Source: Delphinus delphis
Taxonomy: Eukaryota > Chordata > Mammalia > Artiodactyla > Delphinidae
Direction: 5' to 3'
Assembly (NCBI RefSeq): GCF_949987515.2
Contig: NC_082692.2
Span: 85,693,488-85,757,487 of the forward strand
DNA: 64,000 nt
Positions 1-9,739 of the stretch are shown piece by piece. The notes under the pieces are model-generated. The model worked only from the letters and a program-made list of their open reading frames with translations, searched no databases and had not been told where the DNA came from. Position 1 is the stretch's first letter. Each line of letters opens with the position of its first letter. The translations under genes were made by a program, and so were the position numbers.

Positions 1-625
1 TTCATCCTTCCAGTTCCATGGACCAAAAGTTAGCCTTGATTCAACTCTCTTTCTCACTCCCCACCTCCTATCTTCCAGGACCGTCTGTTGGCTTCATCTT
101 CAAAAGGCATCCAGCTACTCCTCCCCGCCTCCACTTGTTTACAGCGCTGGACCACTCCACCAGCATCCCTCCCAGGCGAAATGCAAAGCCTCACCCCGGC
201 CGCCCAGCTTTCACCCTTGACCCCTGCACTTGAGTTTCAACAAAGCGGCCAGAGTCGTCCTTTACAAATGAAAGACAGATCACGTGCCACCTCTGCTCCT
301 ACCTGCTAGTAGATGCTCATTCCAGTCAAGGTGAAAGCCAAGGTACTCCAGGACTCTACAGTCACCTCCCCCAGCATCACACTCCTCTCCCTGGCTCACC
401 CCATCCAGCTGTGTTAAACTCCTTGCTGTTCCCCTTTAAGCTCATAACATACTATCTATGTATATATTTACCTGACTGTCTGTCTCCATCTGCTAGAATT
501 TAAGCTCCACAGAGGCAGGAATTTCTGTCTGATTGACTGATTGATCCCTAGCACCTTGAACAGTACCTGGCACGTGGTAGGTTTTCAGTAAATAAGTGTT
601 GAATAAATAAATGAATGAATGCAAA
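1..625 (+). mobile_element. L2 LINE, 3' portion, cut by the window edge
   Basis: The sequence follows the L2 end in order: degraded reverse-transcriptase tail, then the 3' UTR with 'aagctccacagaggcagg', 'cacgtggtaggttttcagtaaat' style terminal text and a short TGAA-type tail at 600-625. It is heavily mutated and non-coding. The small forward ORFs in the first 310 bases are relics or chance. Confidence 0.85.
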
Positions 626-753
626 CTAGAGATGGCGCCCAAGCAGTTCTGCATTTATAGTTCAAGAGGAATTTCTTGCAGATTTCCTCCAAGCTCAAAT
701 TTTGCCCCTACTCATAGGAATTTCAATCCTGCTGCTGGCTGGTCATGGGCAAC

Positions 754-820
754 TTAAATATAGAAAGCATTTCTGGGGCCCTTGAATCAAGAGCTACCTC
801 CCTTTCCTGCCTATATATAG
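754..820. promoter_or_regulatory. Paired MEF2/TATA-type sites in unique sequence
   Basis: TTAAATATAG (754-763) and CTATATATAG (811-820) both fit the MEF2 consensus YTAWWWWTAR, and the second is also a good TATA box. They lie in a non-repeat block, 640-925, between an L2 and a hAT-like relic. Function is inferred from motifs alone. Confidence 0.3.
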
Positions 821-925
821 CCCCAGCCCTAAGCACATCTAGATGAGCACTCACGGCTTCACAGAGCTTTTTCATTCTGGAAAGAGGCTCCCCTAAAGCC
901 TGCACAGAAACTGCTCTCTAAGCCA

Positions 926-1190
926 ATGTTTCCCAAAACATTCTTTGCAACACTGGTCCCATGCGATGCTTCAAGAAAAATAAGATCTGGAAACACACAC
1001 ACCCTCTCTCTTCTCCTTGGAGCTCACAATGCATGTTAGCATTTTAAAGGCTTCAAGAGGTCTGGTAGTGAATTCTTTATCTCTTTACTAGCTCTCATGT
1101 TTCTCAAATTCGTTGGCCCACTCAATCCCTTCCCTCGTGAAACCCCTATTAACACTCCAGGACACTAATGTTCTGGGCAAGCAGTTTCAA
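926..1190 (+). mobile_element. Degenerate hAT-type DNA transposon fragment
   Basis: The order of text (start near 'tttcccaaaacattc', end near 'ggacactaatgttctggg') fits a non-autonomous hAT-like element that begins and ends with fill-in of the 'ggaacactagt' type. It is strongly diverged and the family name is not certain. Confidence 0.4.
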
Positions 1191-1424
1191 TTTTTTCATC
1201 CTCTTGTGGGGCAGTGTAGGGGAGCTCTAACACAGTATATTCTATGCATTTTTCCAACAGGATACATATCATGAACTTACTGAGATACAGAGACGTCCTC
1301 ATTCCCACACTTTCAAGCATGTCTGAAACATGCTGGTTTGAACAACATGTTTCTCTCTGTACTTCTCTCTCCAGCCAGCACCACTTGGCTACCCACCACC
1401 CCCCTTACCTGTATCAGCTAGGGC

Positions 1425-1850
1425 TGTCACCATTACAAATGACAGGGAAAAGTGACTCAGGCTTAAAGAAACAGAAAGGGAAATTATTGGTTCATAGAGC
1501 TGGAAAGTTTAAAGGTAGGTTTAGCTTCAGGTAGAGCTGGATCAAGGATCAAACCATACTTTGGGACTCAATTTCTAGCCATCTTCCAGTTGAGCCTTCC
1601 ACTCCAGACTCTCCCCTCATGGTGACAATATGGTTACCATGGTATCAACCTCAACTCCACTCAGGTTCAAATCCAGCTAGATAGAGCCAAAACCTTTTCT
1701 GATAGCTCCCTCAAAAATTTTTAGCTCTACTCTGATTCAACCTGCTTAGGACATGCGACCATCCTTGACCTGTGGCCAGAAGGACAGGATACACTGATTG
1801 GCTTAGGCTCAGGCCCTATATTCCACTCCTGGAGCTAAGCTTAGACTCTA
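1425..1850 (-). mobile_element. Repeat family A, copy 1 (unnamed mammalian repeat)
   Basis: Shares ordered similarity with 20755-21140 (same strand) and 47490-48022 (opposite strand): 'attattggttcat', a 'gattggc' segment and other ordered blocks. The family name is not recalled. The spread of copies suggests an old LTR or DNA element. No coding capacity is seen. Confidence 0.55.
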
Positions 1851-1964
1851 TAAACAATACAAATTGAGAACTGGTGATGAGTAGATTCTCCCCGCCTCAC
1901 CACTCCTCCCCAAATCAGGCATTATTGCTGGAAGCAGGAGGAATGAATGGACGCTGAGAAGGTA

Positions 1965-2112
1965 ATGCTCAAATGTGTACCACTCACCCTTCTGCACATA
2001 CATCCAAACACTGCGCCTCCCCCAGGAAGTGCTTCCAGATCCCCAAGCCAGAACGAAGCATGCCTCTTAAGGAACTGACATATACATGCTAACACCTGCA
2101 GAACATAGTAGG
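1965..2112 (+). mobile_element. Possible L2 3' fragment
   Basis: Contains 'cctcccccaggaagtgcttcc' style text followed by 'gcagaacatagtagg', as in the L2 3' end. It is short and diverged, so this is a weak call. Confidence 0.35.
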
Positions 2113-2154
2113 AAGTTTTCAAGTGCACAGGAGAAAGCAGTAGGCAGTAGGAGT

Positions 2155-2275
2155 ACAAAAGATCTAGAGTCAAATAGACTTGAATTCATGGTCTGAATGT
2201 ATGACCTTGAATGAGTTACTTAACCTCCCTGAGTTTTGGTGTCCTCATCTACAAGGATTTGAGATTTTCAGCAAT
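2155..2275 (+). mobile_element. MIR SINE
   Basis: Core 'tatgaccttgaatgagttac' followed by 'ttaacctccctgag' and 'cctcatctacaa' matches the conserved MIR core and 3' part. The tRNA-like head is degraded. Confidence 0.75.
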
Positions 2276-2279
2276 TCCC

Positions 2280-3035
2280 ACTCATGGTGGGAAATGTGGA
2301 TGATAAAGAGCAACTCGCAAGCCAGCCGTCATCCGGGTCCCTGTGGCTGGATCTTGCCCATCACCCGCCTCCAGACCCTACAGTGCTCACATCGGCCTCA
2401 GATCACATGGTCATCTCTGCCCCAAACTTCTCCAGAGACAACTGCTCCCTGGCAGCTCGGGGCACATGTCCCCCTCATAGCACTCTGTGCAAGGGGAGCT
2501 GTTCCTTGCAGTCTAGCCTACTGCCCCGCCCATTACAATGGAAGTCAGCTCCTGTGTTCTCAGTCCATGCTCCCCCCGCCAGGATAAGATGCGAGACCAG
2601 AAGCAGAATATTTCCAGCAGCTGCCAGGACTCACACAAACCACGCTAGTTCTGGGATAAAACAAAAGTAAATACTAGTATTCAGCTTCATGCCATACAAA
2701 AGCCCTACTGACTTGAGATTAGAATGGAAGAAAGGATGCCAGGCACCAAGGCTGCAGCTTATTTTTCCCATTAGGAGACAACCAATCATACAGAGGAGAG
2801 CAGCAAAGCTCATTCTCCTCGTGCCAGAGATAAACCATGGGGACGTGGAGGGGAGACGGCGACAGAGAAAGGAAATGTGATGGAAAACAAGGAGCAGTGT
2901 TACCGGCCATGTGGCTCCTGCTTCACAGGAGGGGCTCGGGGAACAGTGCTCCAGGAGACTGTGGCAACCCCTGAGTTGTAGCTTCAGAGCACTGAGGAAG
3001 TGGACACACTCCAGAATTCTCCTCATGGGGGCTTA
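2280..3035. other. Unassigned sequence
   Basis: No repeat, exon or RNA gene recognised. Overlapping ORFs of up to 135 codons exist on both strands without splice-like borders or a recognisable domain, as expected by chance. Confidence 0.5.
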
Positions 3036-3037
3036 GA

Positions 3038-3545
3038 GATACATCCATTCATTTATTTTTTCCTTCCCTAGTCAAATCTGTACTAAGCACATAACGTGTG
3101 AGAGCACTGAGCACAGGCAAAACCAAACTCCCCTGGCCCCGCCCTTGCTGAACTCAAGGCAGACGGAAAGGCAGGTGATAAACAAGCCAACGCTTCCAAT
3201 AAATACGTAGCTGCAAACTGTAATCCCCACTAAAAGGAAACGCACCAAATCAATAAGAAAGAGTAAGAGGTGAGCTTGCTCGGGGCGTGAGGGAAGGGCC
3301 CTCCAAGAAGGTGTCTTTCAACACAAGCAGGGAGAATTAAACAGGAAGCCCTTCGGATACGGAAGCAACAAAGACCCATGTTCAAGGGCGAGAAAGAAGC
3401 CAACAGGGCTGTTGCTTACTTACTTAATGTGTGATGGGGAGAAATGAGCAAAGGTGGGGTTGGAGGAGGAGGGAGGGGCCAGATCACGTAAGGACACCTG
3501 GGTCCTGATAGAGTTCAGATTTTAGCCAGAGGGATTTTAGCCTCT
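3038..3545 (-). mobile_element. L2 LINE fragment
   Basis: Read on the plus strand this is the reverse of L2: 'cattcatttatt' start, a gapped 'actaagcac' block, 'aaggcaggtgataaacaagc', and 'gaggggccagatcacgtaagg' near the end. About 500 bases, many indels. Confidence 0.75.
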
Positions 3546-3867
3546 TTTCGAAATCACCGCCCTCCACTACTGTCCTATTCATGGCAGCTGCATAATATTT
3601 GAGAAATGTAATTTGCATGTCACATCACATATCTGGGTACCAGACAGCAGCCACAAGAGTCCGGGGGCTTTACAGGAACTCCCCCAGCTCTCAGGGGGCT
3701 GTAGCCCACAAACCAGGAAACCCCGACTTGGGACATATCCCGAGACACCCAAGGGACCTCAAATAATCTCTGCCGAGGGAGGAACAAAGTCACAGAGGCA
3801 AAACCAGGTTATGAGAAGCTTCCAGGAACAGCCACTGCACAGCTCTCTCCCACTTCCAAGTCCTCAC

Positions 3868-3927
3868 CCAGCCCAGCTCGAAGCCTCAAATATCAACATC
3901 ACCCGGGAGCTTGTCAGAAATGCCAAC
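3868..3927 (+). mobile_element. MER20 hAT element, 5' half
   Basis: 'atcaacatcacccgggagct' followed by 'tgtcagaaatgcc' matches MER20. The element stops at 3927 where an LTR starts, and resumes at about 4432. Confidence 0.7.
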
Positions 3928-4431
3928 TGCGTTGGTTTCCTCTTGCTGCTGTAACAAATCACCGCAAGCTAAGTAGCTCAAAACAACACAAAGCTATTAC
4001 CTTCTGGGGGTCAGGAGTCTGAGGCAGGTCTCACTGGGTGAAAGTCCAGCTGCTGGGCGGTGGTACTCCTTCTGCGGCTCCTGGGAAGAAGCCATCCCCT
4101 TACACTCCGCACCTTCTGGAAGCCACCCACATTCCTTGGGTCGTGGCTGCGTGCCTCTGTTTTCAAGGCCTGAAGCAGCAGATTGATTCCTTCTGACGTT
4201 GCCTCACTCTCACCTCCGCTTCTGCCCCGCCCCCTTCACATTTAAAGGCCCCTGTGATTTCACCGGGGCCCCGCCTGGATCAACCAGCGTACCCTTCCTG
4301 TCGCCAGGTCGGCCGATGAGCAGCCTTAATTCCGCCCACAACCTTAATTCTCCTCTGCCGCGTCACCCGCACAGGCGCCTGGGATTCGGACGTGAACGTC
4401 TCTGAGCGACCGTTACTCTGCCTACCCCACA
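3928..4431 (-). mobile_element. MLT1-type LTR (ERVL-MaLR), solo, minus strand
   Basis: On the plus strand it reads 'tgcgttggtttcctcttgct' through 'caaaacaacacaaagctatta', 'accttaattc' and ends 'ctctgcctaccccaca'. This is the reverse of an MLT1 LTR of the MLT1D kind, about 504 bases, TG...CA ends. It lies inside a MER20 copy. CpG sites are unusually well kept in its right half. Confidence 0.88.
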
Positions 4432-4520
4432 GACTTCTGGGGCTACTACGCACTGACCAATCAGAATCGGTATTTTAACAAGCTCCGCAGGCGGCGCACG
4501 CGCACATGCAAGCGCCAGCA
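4432..4520 (+). mobile_element. MER20 hAT element, 3' half
   Basis: Continues MER20 after the LTR: 'aatcagaatcggtattttaa' then 'caagctccgcaggcg'. Together with 3868-3927 it makes one near-complete element. Confidence 0.65.
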
Positions 4521-4934
4521 GCCCCCGCCTTGCGGCCCAGCGTGGCAGCCCTCTCTCAGGCCAGGCTCAGGACCGCCACGCGAGCGCGTTCCATCAGGCC
4601 GAGAGGACCCCTCCTGAAGCCCGCTTTTCGCAGCTCAGTCGCCACAACTAAGCCCTTCGTGGGGCATGGGGTCTGCGTGTCCAGAAACCTGGACTGGGAG
4701 TCAGCCTCTCGTAGATGCTTTGAAGGTTTGGAAATGTCCCCCAAGGGTGAGAAAATGGGATTCACACCTGAGGGTGAGACTTGCACGCCTCTCGGCTGAA
4801 GAACCGTTTGCTCTTCGGCTCCAGCTCCAAGCATGGCTGGTCCTGGGAAAAGGTCAGCAAAGCGTGGGGAAAACTGTGATTCACTACAGCCAGTTGGCGC
4901 CTCTGGCTCCCAGAGCTGGGGGCGGGGCCTCGTA

Positions 4935-5030
4935 GGTGCCACAGGTGAGGTAACTGAGGCTCAGGGAGGTTGGGACTTGCTTAAGGGGACGAGGGCGAGC
5001 AGTGGATCAGCTCGGAGAACAGGCAGCGGG
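4935..5030 (-). mobile_element. MIR SINE, minus strand
   Basis: 'aggtgaggtaactgaggctc' then 'agggaggttgggacttgctt' is the reverse of the MIR core. It supplies the CAG/GTGAGG donor-like site at 4944. A short CA repeat follows at 5060-5075. Confidence 0.7.
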
Positions 5031-5099
5031 GCCGGCGGGGTCAGGTGTCACTCACTCTCACACACACACACACCCGTCTCTAATTGGCTGTTGCTTGGG

Positions 5100-5910
5100 G
5101 GCTATGCCTCAACGGAGGGCCGCCCGCTCACAGGAAGGAAAGAGCAGGGCTTAAGATCGCCACACCGCTGGATCCATCTGTTCTGAGGGAAAGCTGATGC
5201 TGACCGCCTGGACACAGCCTGATCTGGCCAGTTCCTTGGGCAGCCAGCCAAACCTGGAATTTTCCAGGCAGCCAGTTCAGCCATGGAAGGGAAGCCATCC
5301 AGGCATCACTAACCTGGGCCCCAGCCCGAGGAGGAAGACCGTGCCTTCCTGGGCACGCTGAGCCAGGGCATTTCCTTCCTGGAGGAGACCCATCACAGCC
5401 CCAGCACGTGTCCATAACCAGCAACCACGGCAGCGCGTGCTGCTGGGGCCCCGGACAAGTACCAGGAACTGGAAACTTCTTGGGAGCGCCCACCCCCAAG
5501 GCAGAGCCTTTGCTCTGCCATGTCCCAGAGCACCCCCAGCAGCTGACATTTGAAAGCTTCCCTCCTCACCCCAGCGATGCTCAGCTTCCCCGTGCTGCTG
5601 AAAAACATCTGGCTGGCTTGGCACCTAAGTGGGGTAAAAATAGCATGCCATCTTGTGAGCGGGCACCATGCCATCTCAGCAGATGGGCACCAGCGCTGCA
5701 GCCAAAAGACCGCTGAGCGGAATGGAAGGCATTTGCAAAGGGCAGGATTCACAGCTGGGGGGGTCACAGGGCTGACTGCCAGGCCCCTAGGTGAGAGGGA
5801 CCAGAAGGTAAAACAAGAAGGCCAGAGAGAGGGGACAGGAGCCCCCAGCCCCCACCCTCCAGAGGCGGGACATGGCCGGGGAAGAGAGAAAACGCACTTG
5901 GACACTGGAA
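5100..5910. other. Unassigned GC-rich sequence
   Basis: No repeat or exon recognised. The minus-strand 222-codon ORF (5393-6061), the longest in the window, starts in the MIR at 5915-6065 and has no recognisable domain. I treat it as chance. Confidence 0.5.
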
Positions 5911-5914
5911 GGCA

Positions 5915-6065
5915 GCAGGGCACGATGGTGAAGGTCTGGTGTTGAAGCCAGATGGACCCATGTTTGAATCCTTCCTCTACCTTCACTAGCTGTGTGACCC
6001 AGAGCCAGCGTTTAACCTCTCTGAGCCTCAGTGTAAAACCCACATTGCAGGGCTCTGGCAAGGCT
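5915..6065 (+). mobile_element. MIR SINE, 5' and core part
   Basis: 'actagctgtgtgacccagag' followed by 'ttaacctctctgagcctcag' is the MIR core. The 3' part appears at 6388-6450, after an L2 piece. Confidence 0.85.
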
Positions 6066-6074
6066 ACTCAATCA

Positions 6075-6380
6075 TTCTTCATTCAGTAAGCGTCCTGTTG
6101 AGCGCCCACCACGTGCCAGGCACTGTGCTTGGGGTGGGGTATGGCGGTGAGCAGGTAGCGTTGAGGTGTCTTTCCAGTGTGGGTGACCAACATTTATCAA
6201 AAAGTGACACAAAGAAAAGCAAAATGTCAGCTGCGATAAGTGCCTCAAGGAGAAGGTTTGCGGTGCAATTAGAGCCTCTGATGGAGGGGTGCGGAGCACA
6301 GGAGAGTCGAGGCAGATGCCCCCAAGGAAGGGACAGTGAATATCTAAAGGACGCCTGGGGAGTTAAATGGGGGGAAGTGA
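6075..6380 (-). mobile_element. L2 LINE fragment inside a MIR
   Basis: Plus-strand text 'gagcgcccaccacgtgccag' then 'gcactgtgcttgggg' is the reverse complement of the L2 3' end; a diverged body follows. Confidence 0.7.
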
Positions 6381-6387
6381 GAGAAGG

Positions 6388-6450
6388 GACATTAAGCTCT
6401 TAGCACAGTGCCTGGGACCTGTTAAATATTGCTAAGTGGAATGATTATTA
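6388..6450 (+). mobile_element. MIR SINE, 3' end
   Basis: 'aagctcttagcacagtgcct' then a diverged end and 'atgattattaatg' matches the MIR tail and continues the copy at 5915. Confidence 0.6.
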
Positions 6451-6457
6451 ATGAAGG

Positions 6458-6940
6458 TCACTGAAAATAGAATTGTACTAATAGCAATCTCTTCCATGCA
6501 GGGTGAGAGTGCCGGGCTTCGGCCAGAGCGGTCGCGCAGGAAGAGAGAGGCTGACCTCTTGTCTCTACTCGGAGGAGAGCCAGAGGCCAGCGGACTTTAA
6601 AAATAAAAATCCATAAAAATATCTTAGGCCTCCAGCGAGGCCATTTGGCGTCTCCAAACACCGCAGAGTTCAAGCAACAAAGCTCCGGGGAGCCTCCTCT
6701 CCTGAGAGCTTTGGGCCGTTTGGCTGGGATCTAAACCGGGTTCCAAGCTCAGCCTTCTCCCCTTTTGCAGCCTGAGCCAAAGCCAGGAAGCCTGCCTGCG
6801 CGAGCCTTTGGTGGCCTGGCCGGCCGGCGCGGAGCCCCTCACTGCCCCCGAGGACGGCGGGCCCCAGCTGGAGAGCATTCACCCTCACCCTCGGGGCACA
6901 GTCGGCTTGCAGGGTGAGCGGGATGCAGATTTCGTCATGT
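6458..6940 (+). other. GC-rich unique block with a weak internal-exon candidate (6771-6913)
   Basis: A pyrimidine tract 'ccttctccccttttgcag' ends at an acceptor AG (6769-6770). A donor AGG/GTGAGC follows at 6914. The 143 bases between are open in two frames; the frame starting at 6772 reads SQSQEACLREPLVAWPAG and onwards to 6936 without a stop. A MEF2-type site TTAAAAATAA is at 6597-6606. No protein is recognised. GC-rich sequence often looks open by chance. Confidence 0.2.
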
Positions 6941-7504
6941 GAGTACATTCTGCAAAAGTGCTGCCTTTTGAAGAACGTAAAGATGCTGGGAAAGCAGTGT
7001 GAGGTGCCCAGTGAAACATCTGTCGCCAAACAGTGCGATACGCTCTGCTCAGCTAGTCAAAGGCGGCCCCTTTCTCATGGGCCGGAGCCCCTACCTGGCA
7101 ACGTGCAAAGCCCACCGGGTTGGCCCCGAGCTACCGTGACATCAGGTACTTCGTTCGCACATCGGCCTCAGAGGGATGAGGCTTGGGCAAGTGCCAAGGA
7201 GTTTGGTATGGGAGCCCTCTGGTGCCCCGCGCCACATCCTCCCTGAGTCCTTCCCGGCCACCCGTGCCTCCAGCTGCTGCTGCAGCAATCACCTGGGCCC
7301 AGGTGGACCCGACCACACCTGACCTCACTCCTCCACTTTCCACCTCGGGGATTCCCAGCTGCCTCTTTGTGCGGGAAACCCGCTCAGCTGTTCAGCTGTT
7401 CAGCAGACCTGGAAGCGCAAGCACGCCAACGCGCCGGGGGCAGCCCTGACCAATGACAGGCAGCAGCCGGGCAATGACTACTTCTCTCTTCTGCCCTTCA
7501 GCTA
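6941..7504. other. Unassigned sequence
   Basis: Nothing recognised except a short direct repeat 'cagctgtt' x2 near 7385-7402. Confidence 0.5.
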
Positions 7505-7539
7505 GACAGTTCTGGGGGCTATTTCGAAATGACTCCTCA

Positions 7540-7706
7540 GGGGGTCCTCAGCAGCCCATGGTCCACGGTGGTGGCTGCCTTGCTTTCCCTCATTCCCTGT
7601 CACCCACTCCCTGGGATCAATCCCCAAATTAAACTACCTGCATGCAAACCTTCAATCTCTAGCTCTTCTTTCTTGGCGGAACCCAAGCCAAGACAGCTGC
7701 TCTCCT
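7540..7706 (+). mobile_element. Repeat family B, copy 1 (LTR-like 3' end)
   Basis: Shares with 18747-19176 the ordered text 'ccctgtcacccactccctgg', 'aaactacctgc' and the terminal 'gcggaacccaagccaagaca'. Looks like the 3' end of an old LTR. Family not named. Confidence 0.5.
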
Positions 7707-7709
7707 GCC

Positions 7710-8525
7710 CTCTCCCCGCCAGCTGTCAGGGGCGGTGGGGCTTTCAGTGGCACGTGTGGCAGTTCTTTGGCCAAAAACAAGACAGTTTCTGCTCCCTCCT
7801 CCCCCCAGCCGGAACCCAGACAGCTGGATGGAATGAACGTCTCTGTCACGCAGGAAGGGCTCTTAGCCAATGCCTTTCAAACGGGTTAACAGTGGAGCTC
7901 TTCTGCAAACAAAATCCCATGCACATAGTGGGCCTTTGGTCCTTTTTCTTAAAGAACTTGGCTTACCTCTTGGAAAATGCCTTGTGCCAATTTGTGAGGT
8001 CTTGGTTGGAAAGACTCTTAAGTGACCCCTGCCCACTTTGGAATTCCAAGAGGTGACGTCTTTCCTTCCTGTCTCGGGGGCAAGCTCAGTCAACTGAATG
8101 CCTTCTTCCTGGAGTTGATCTGGAACAAGAAATCTAAGGCAGGGGCACTGGCTGGGAGGTGGGCTTCATGATGGTGGTAAACCCACCGAGGCAGCCTTTC
8201 AGAACTCTCTCAGTATCCTTCCCCTGACCCCAAGCCTGGTCCTCCGGCCTCTTATTGAATCTTTAAATAACTGTCCCTCCTTTTAGTACATTTTCTTTCT
8301 CTTTGGCTAGGAGAGTCAGTTTTCTGATGCTTGCAGTCAATAATGCTTACAGATACTCACCAAATTCCAATATTTAAAGTGGATAAAAGTGGAGATTCTC
8401 CGTTGAAATGGAGGAGGGTGGGCAAGGGCGCCTCCCTCCCACACGTGCTCACGGTGACTTCTTTGTTTTCTCCAAAGGGCCACCGGAGCCTGAAAGAGCT
8501 CTATTTCAAAACCCTCCATCTCATC
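7710..8525. other. Unassigned sequence
   Basis: No gene or clear repeat. A 175-codon ORF (7529-8056) begins in family B and has no recognisable domain. Confidence 0.5.
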
Positions 8526-8527
8526 CC

Positions 8528-8650
8528 ATCCTTTTGGTACAAATGAGGAAAGCGAGGGAAGAGAAGTTCACTGACTTGCCAGGGTCCTGGTGCTGCTTAG
8601 GGATGGTCGGAAACTCAGTCCCCCTTTCCCCCAGGGCAACGGCCTTCCTA
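8528..8650 (-). mobile_element. Degenerate MIR, minus strand
   Basis: 'acaaatgaggaaagcgaggg' then 'gttcactgacttgccagggtc' resembles the reversed MIR core. Confidence 0.45.
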
Positions 8651-8879
8651 CCACCGCATTGTGGTGGGCTCTCTACAATCTGAGAGACAAGTGGACAGCA
8701 GAGTTAAGCTAAGGACCCGTGTAAAGATCAAGTGCATGACAGGGTCTTTCCTACACTTCTCCAAGGTCACAGTCAACAGCCACGCAGGACAGTGGTGGAA
8801 GGCTCCTTCAGGGCAGCAGGCTTGGTCCTCACCTCTCTTCTTCCTGTATGTTGATGAGAGCTGGTCCCTAATGACAGAC

Positions 8880-8995
8880 ATGCATTGCAAAGCACTGTGC
8901 CAGCCTTTCCCAGGGCACAGCTCCCTGAATCCTCGTCCTACAAGATCCTCGACAACAAATGAGTCCTGTGATCCAATACCTCATTTCCTAGATGC
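8880..8995 (-). mobile_element. Possible MIR fragment, minus strand
   Basis: 'caaagcactgtgccagcc' followed by a diverged 'ctgaatcctcgtcc' block resembles the reversed MIR 3' half. Weak. Confidence 0.35.
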
Positions 8996-9044
8996 CTCCG
9001 ATGCACGTTCTTATTTTTTCACTTATTAATATGAAATGAGAGGT

Positions 9045-9200
9045 TGAGTAATGAAGTAGTTACGAGCATACACTTGGAAGTCTGACAAACTGGGTGTGAT
9101 TATCAGCTCTGTCCCTTCCTAGCTGTGTGACCTCGGCCAAGTTACTTGAGCCTCAGCTTTCCCATCCATGAACTGGGAATGAAGTAAGAGATGTTAGGTG
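9045..9200 (+). mobile_element. MIR SINE, 5' and core part
   Basis: 'ttcctagctgtgtgacctcg' then 'gccaagttacttgagcctca' is a clear MIR core. The tail resumes at 9641. Confidence 0.85.
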
Positions 9201-9640
9201 AGGTTCTGCAAGAAGCAGATGCCAAGATGAGATGTGTATGAGGGAAACAGCTGTGAGAGAGTGTGGGGAGAAGCCAGAGGCGGCTGGAAATGCTGTGAAA
9301 CCTCCGTGCAGACTGAACGCCTACACAAAAAAGAAAAAAGAGAGGAAAGGAAGAAAAAGTCTTAGATTGCAGTGCCATTCTAAAAAAGTTTTGGCAAAGC
9401 TTTCAGGAGTTCTTGAGTCCAAGTCAACCATCAGGAATCGTGCGTCTCCCAGGAAGGGGCCTGCCTCTTATCCGCCACATGCTGGGTCACTGGCTGGTAA
9501 CAGCCCATGGGAAGGGAGGTCTCTGCCCAAGATGGAAGTGGATTCAGAGCCCAGCAGCAGGGGCCCTCGGTCAATCCCACCCCCTGCAGTAAGAGAAGCA
9601 CATTCTCAGGCCCTTCTGGGCTCCATACCAACCTCAAAAG
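9201..9640. other. Unidentified ~440-base segment splitting a MIR
   Basis: Lies between the core (to 9200) and tail (from 9641) of one MIR, so it is probably an insertion. Contains an A-rich run at 9327-9360. Edges 'ggtgagg' and 'ggtagg' could be a degraded target-site duplication. Family unknown. Confidence 0.35.
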
Positions 9641-9730
9641 GTAGGATTAAGTGTGTCAGTTTACGTGAAAGCTCTTAAAATAGTACCTGGCATATAGTGA
9701 GAACTCAGTATGTGTTGCCTTAAAACAAAT
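9641..9730 (+). mobile_element. MIR SINE, 3' end
   Basis: 'aagctcttaaaatagtacct' then 'ggcatatagtgagaactcag' matches the MIR tail and completes the copy at 9045. Confidence 0.7.
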
Positions 9731-9739
9731 AAACAGGGT

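Larger units (their letters stand above)
4190..5050. promoter_or_regulatory. CpG island with CCAAT and GC boxes; candidate unannotated promoter
   Basis: CpG is dense throughout; about 17 CpG lie in 4480-4640 alone, counted by eye, close to the number expected without CpG loss. A perfect NF-Y site GACCAATCAG is at 4455-4464, GC boxes at 4225-4234 (reverse) and 4917-4928, and an inverted CCAAT (ATTGG) at 5083-5087. Possible splice donors follow: AGG/GTGAGA at 4746 and CAG/GTGAGG at 4944. If active, a plus-strand start near 4500-4560 is plausible. The NF-Y site derives from MER20 by mutation. No conserved protein is encoded, so a non-coding RNA first exon or a distal CpG island is equally possible. 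Confidence 0.45.

Noticed and set aside
4945..4950. CAG/GTGAGG as proof of a first exon
   Set aside because: The donor-like site is normal in reversed MIR sequence; kept only as weak support for the CpG-island promoter.
5393..6061. 222-codon minus-strand ORF, longest in the window
   Set aside because: Its first ~50 codons are reversed MIR sequence, the rest has no domain, and GC-rich DNA gives such ORFs by chance.
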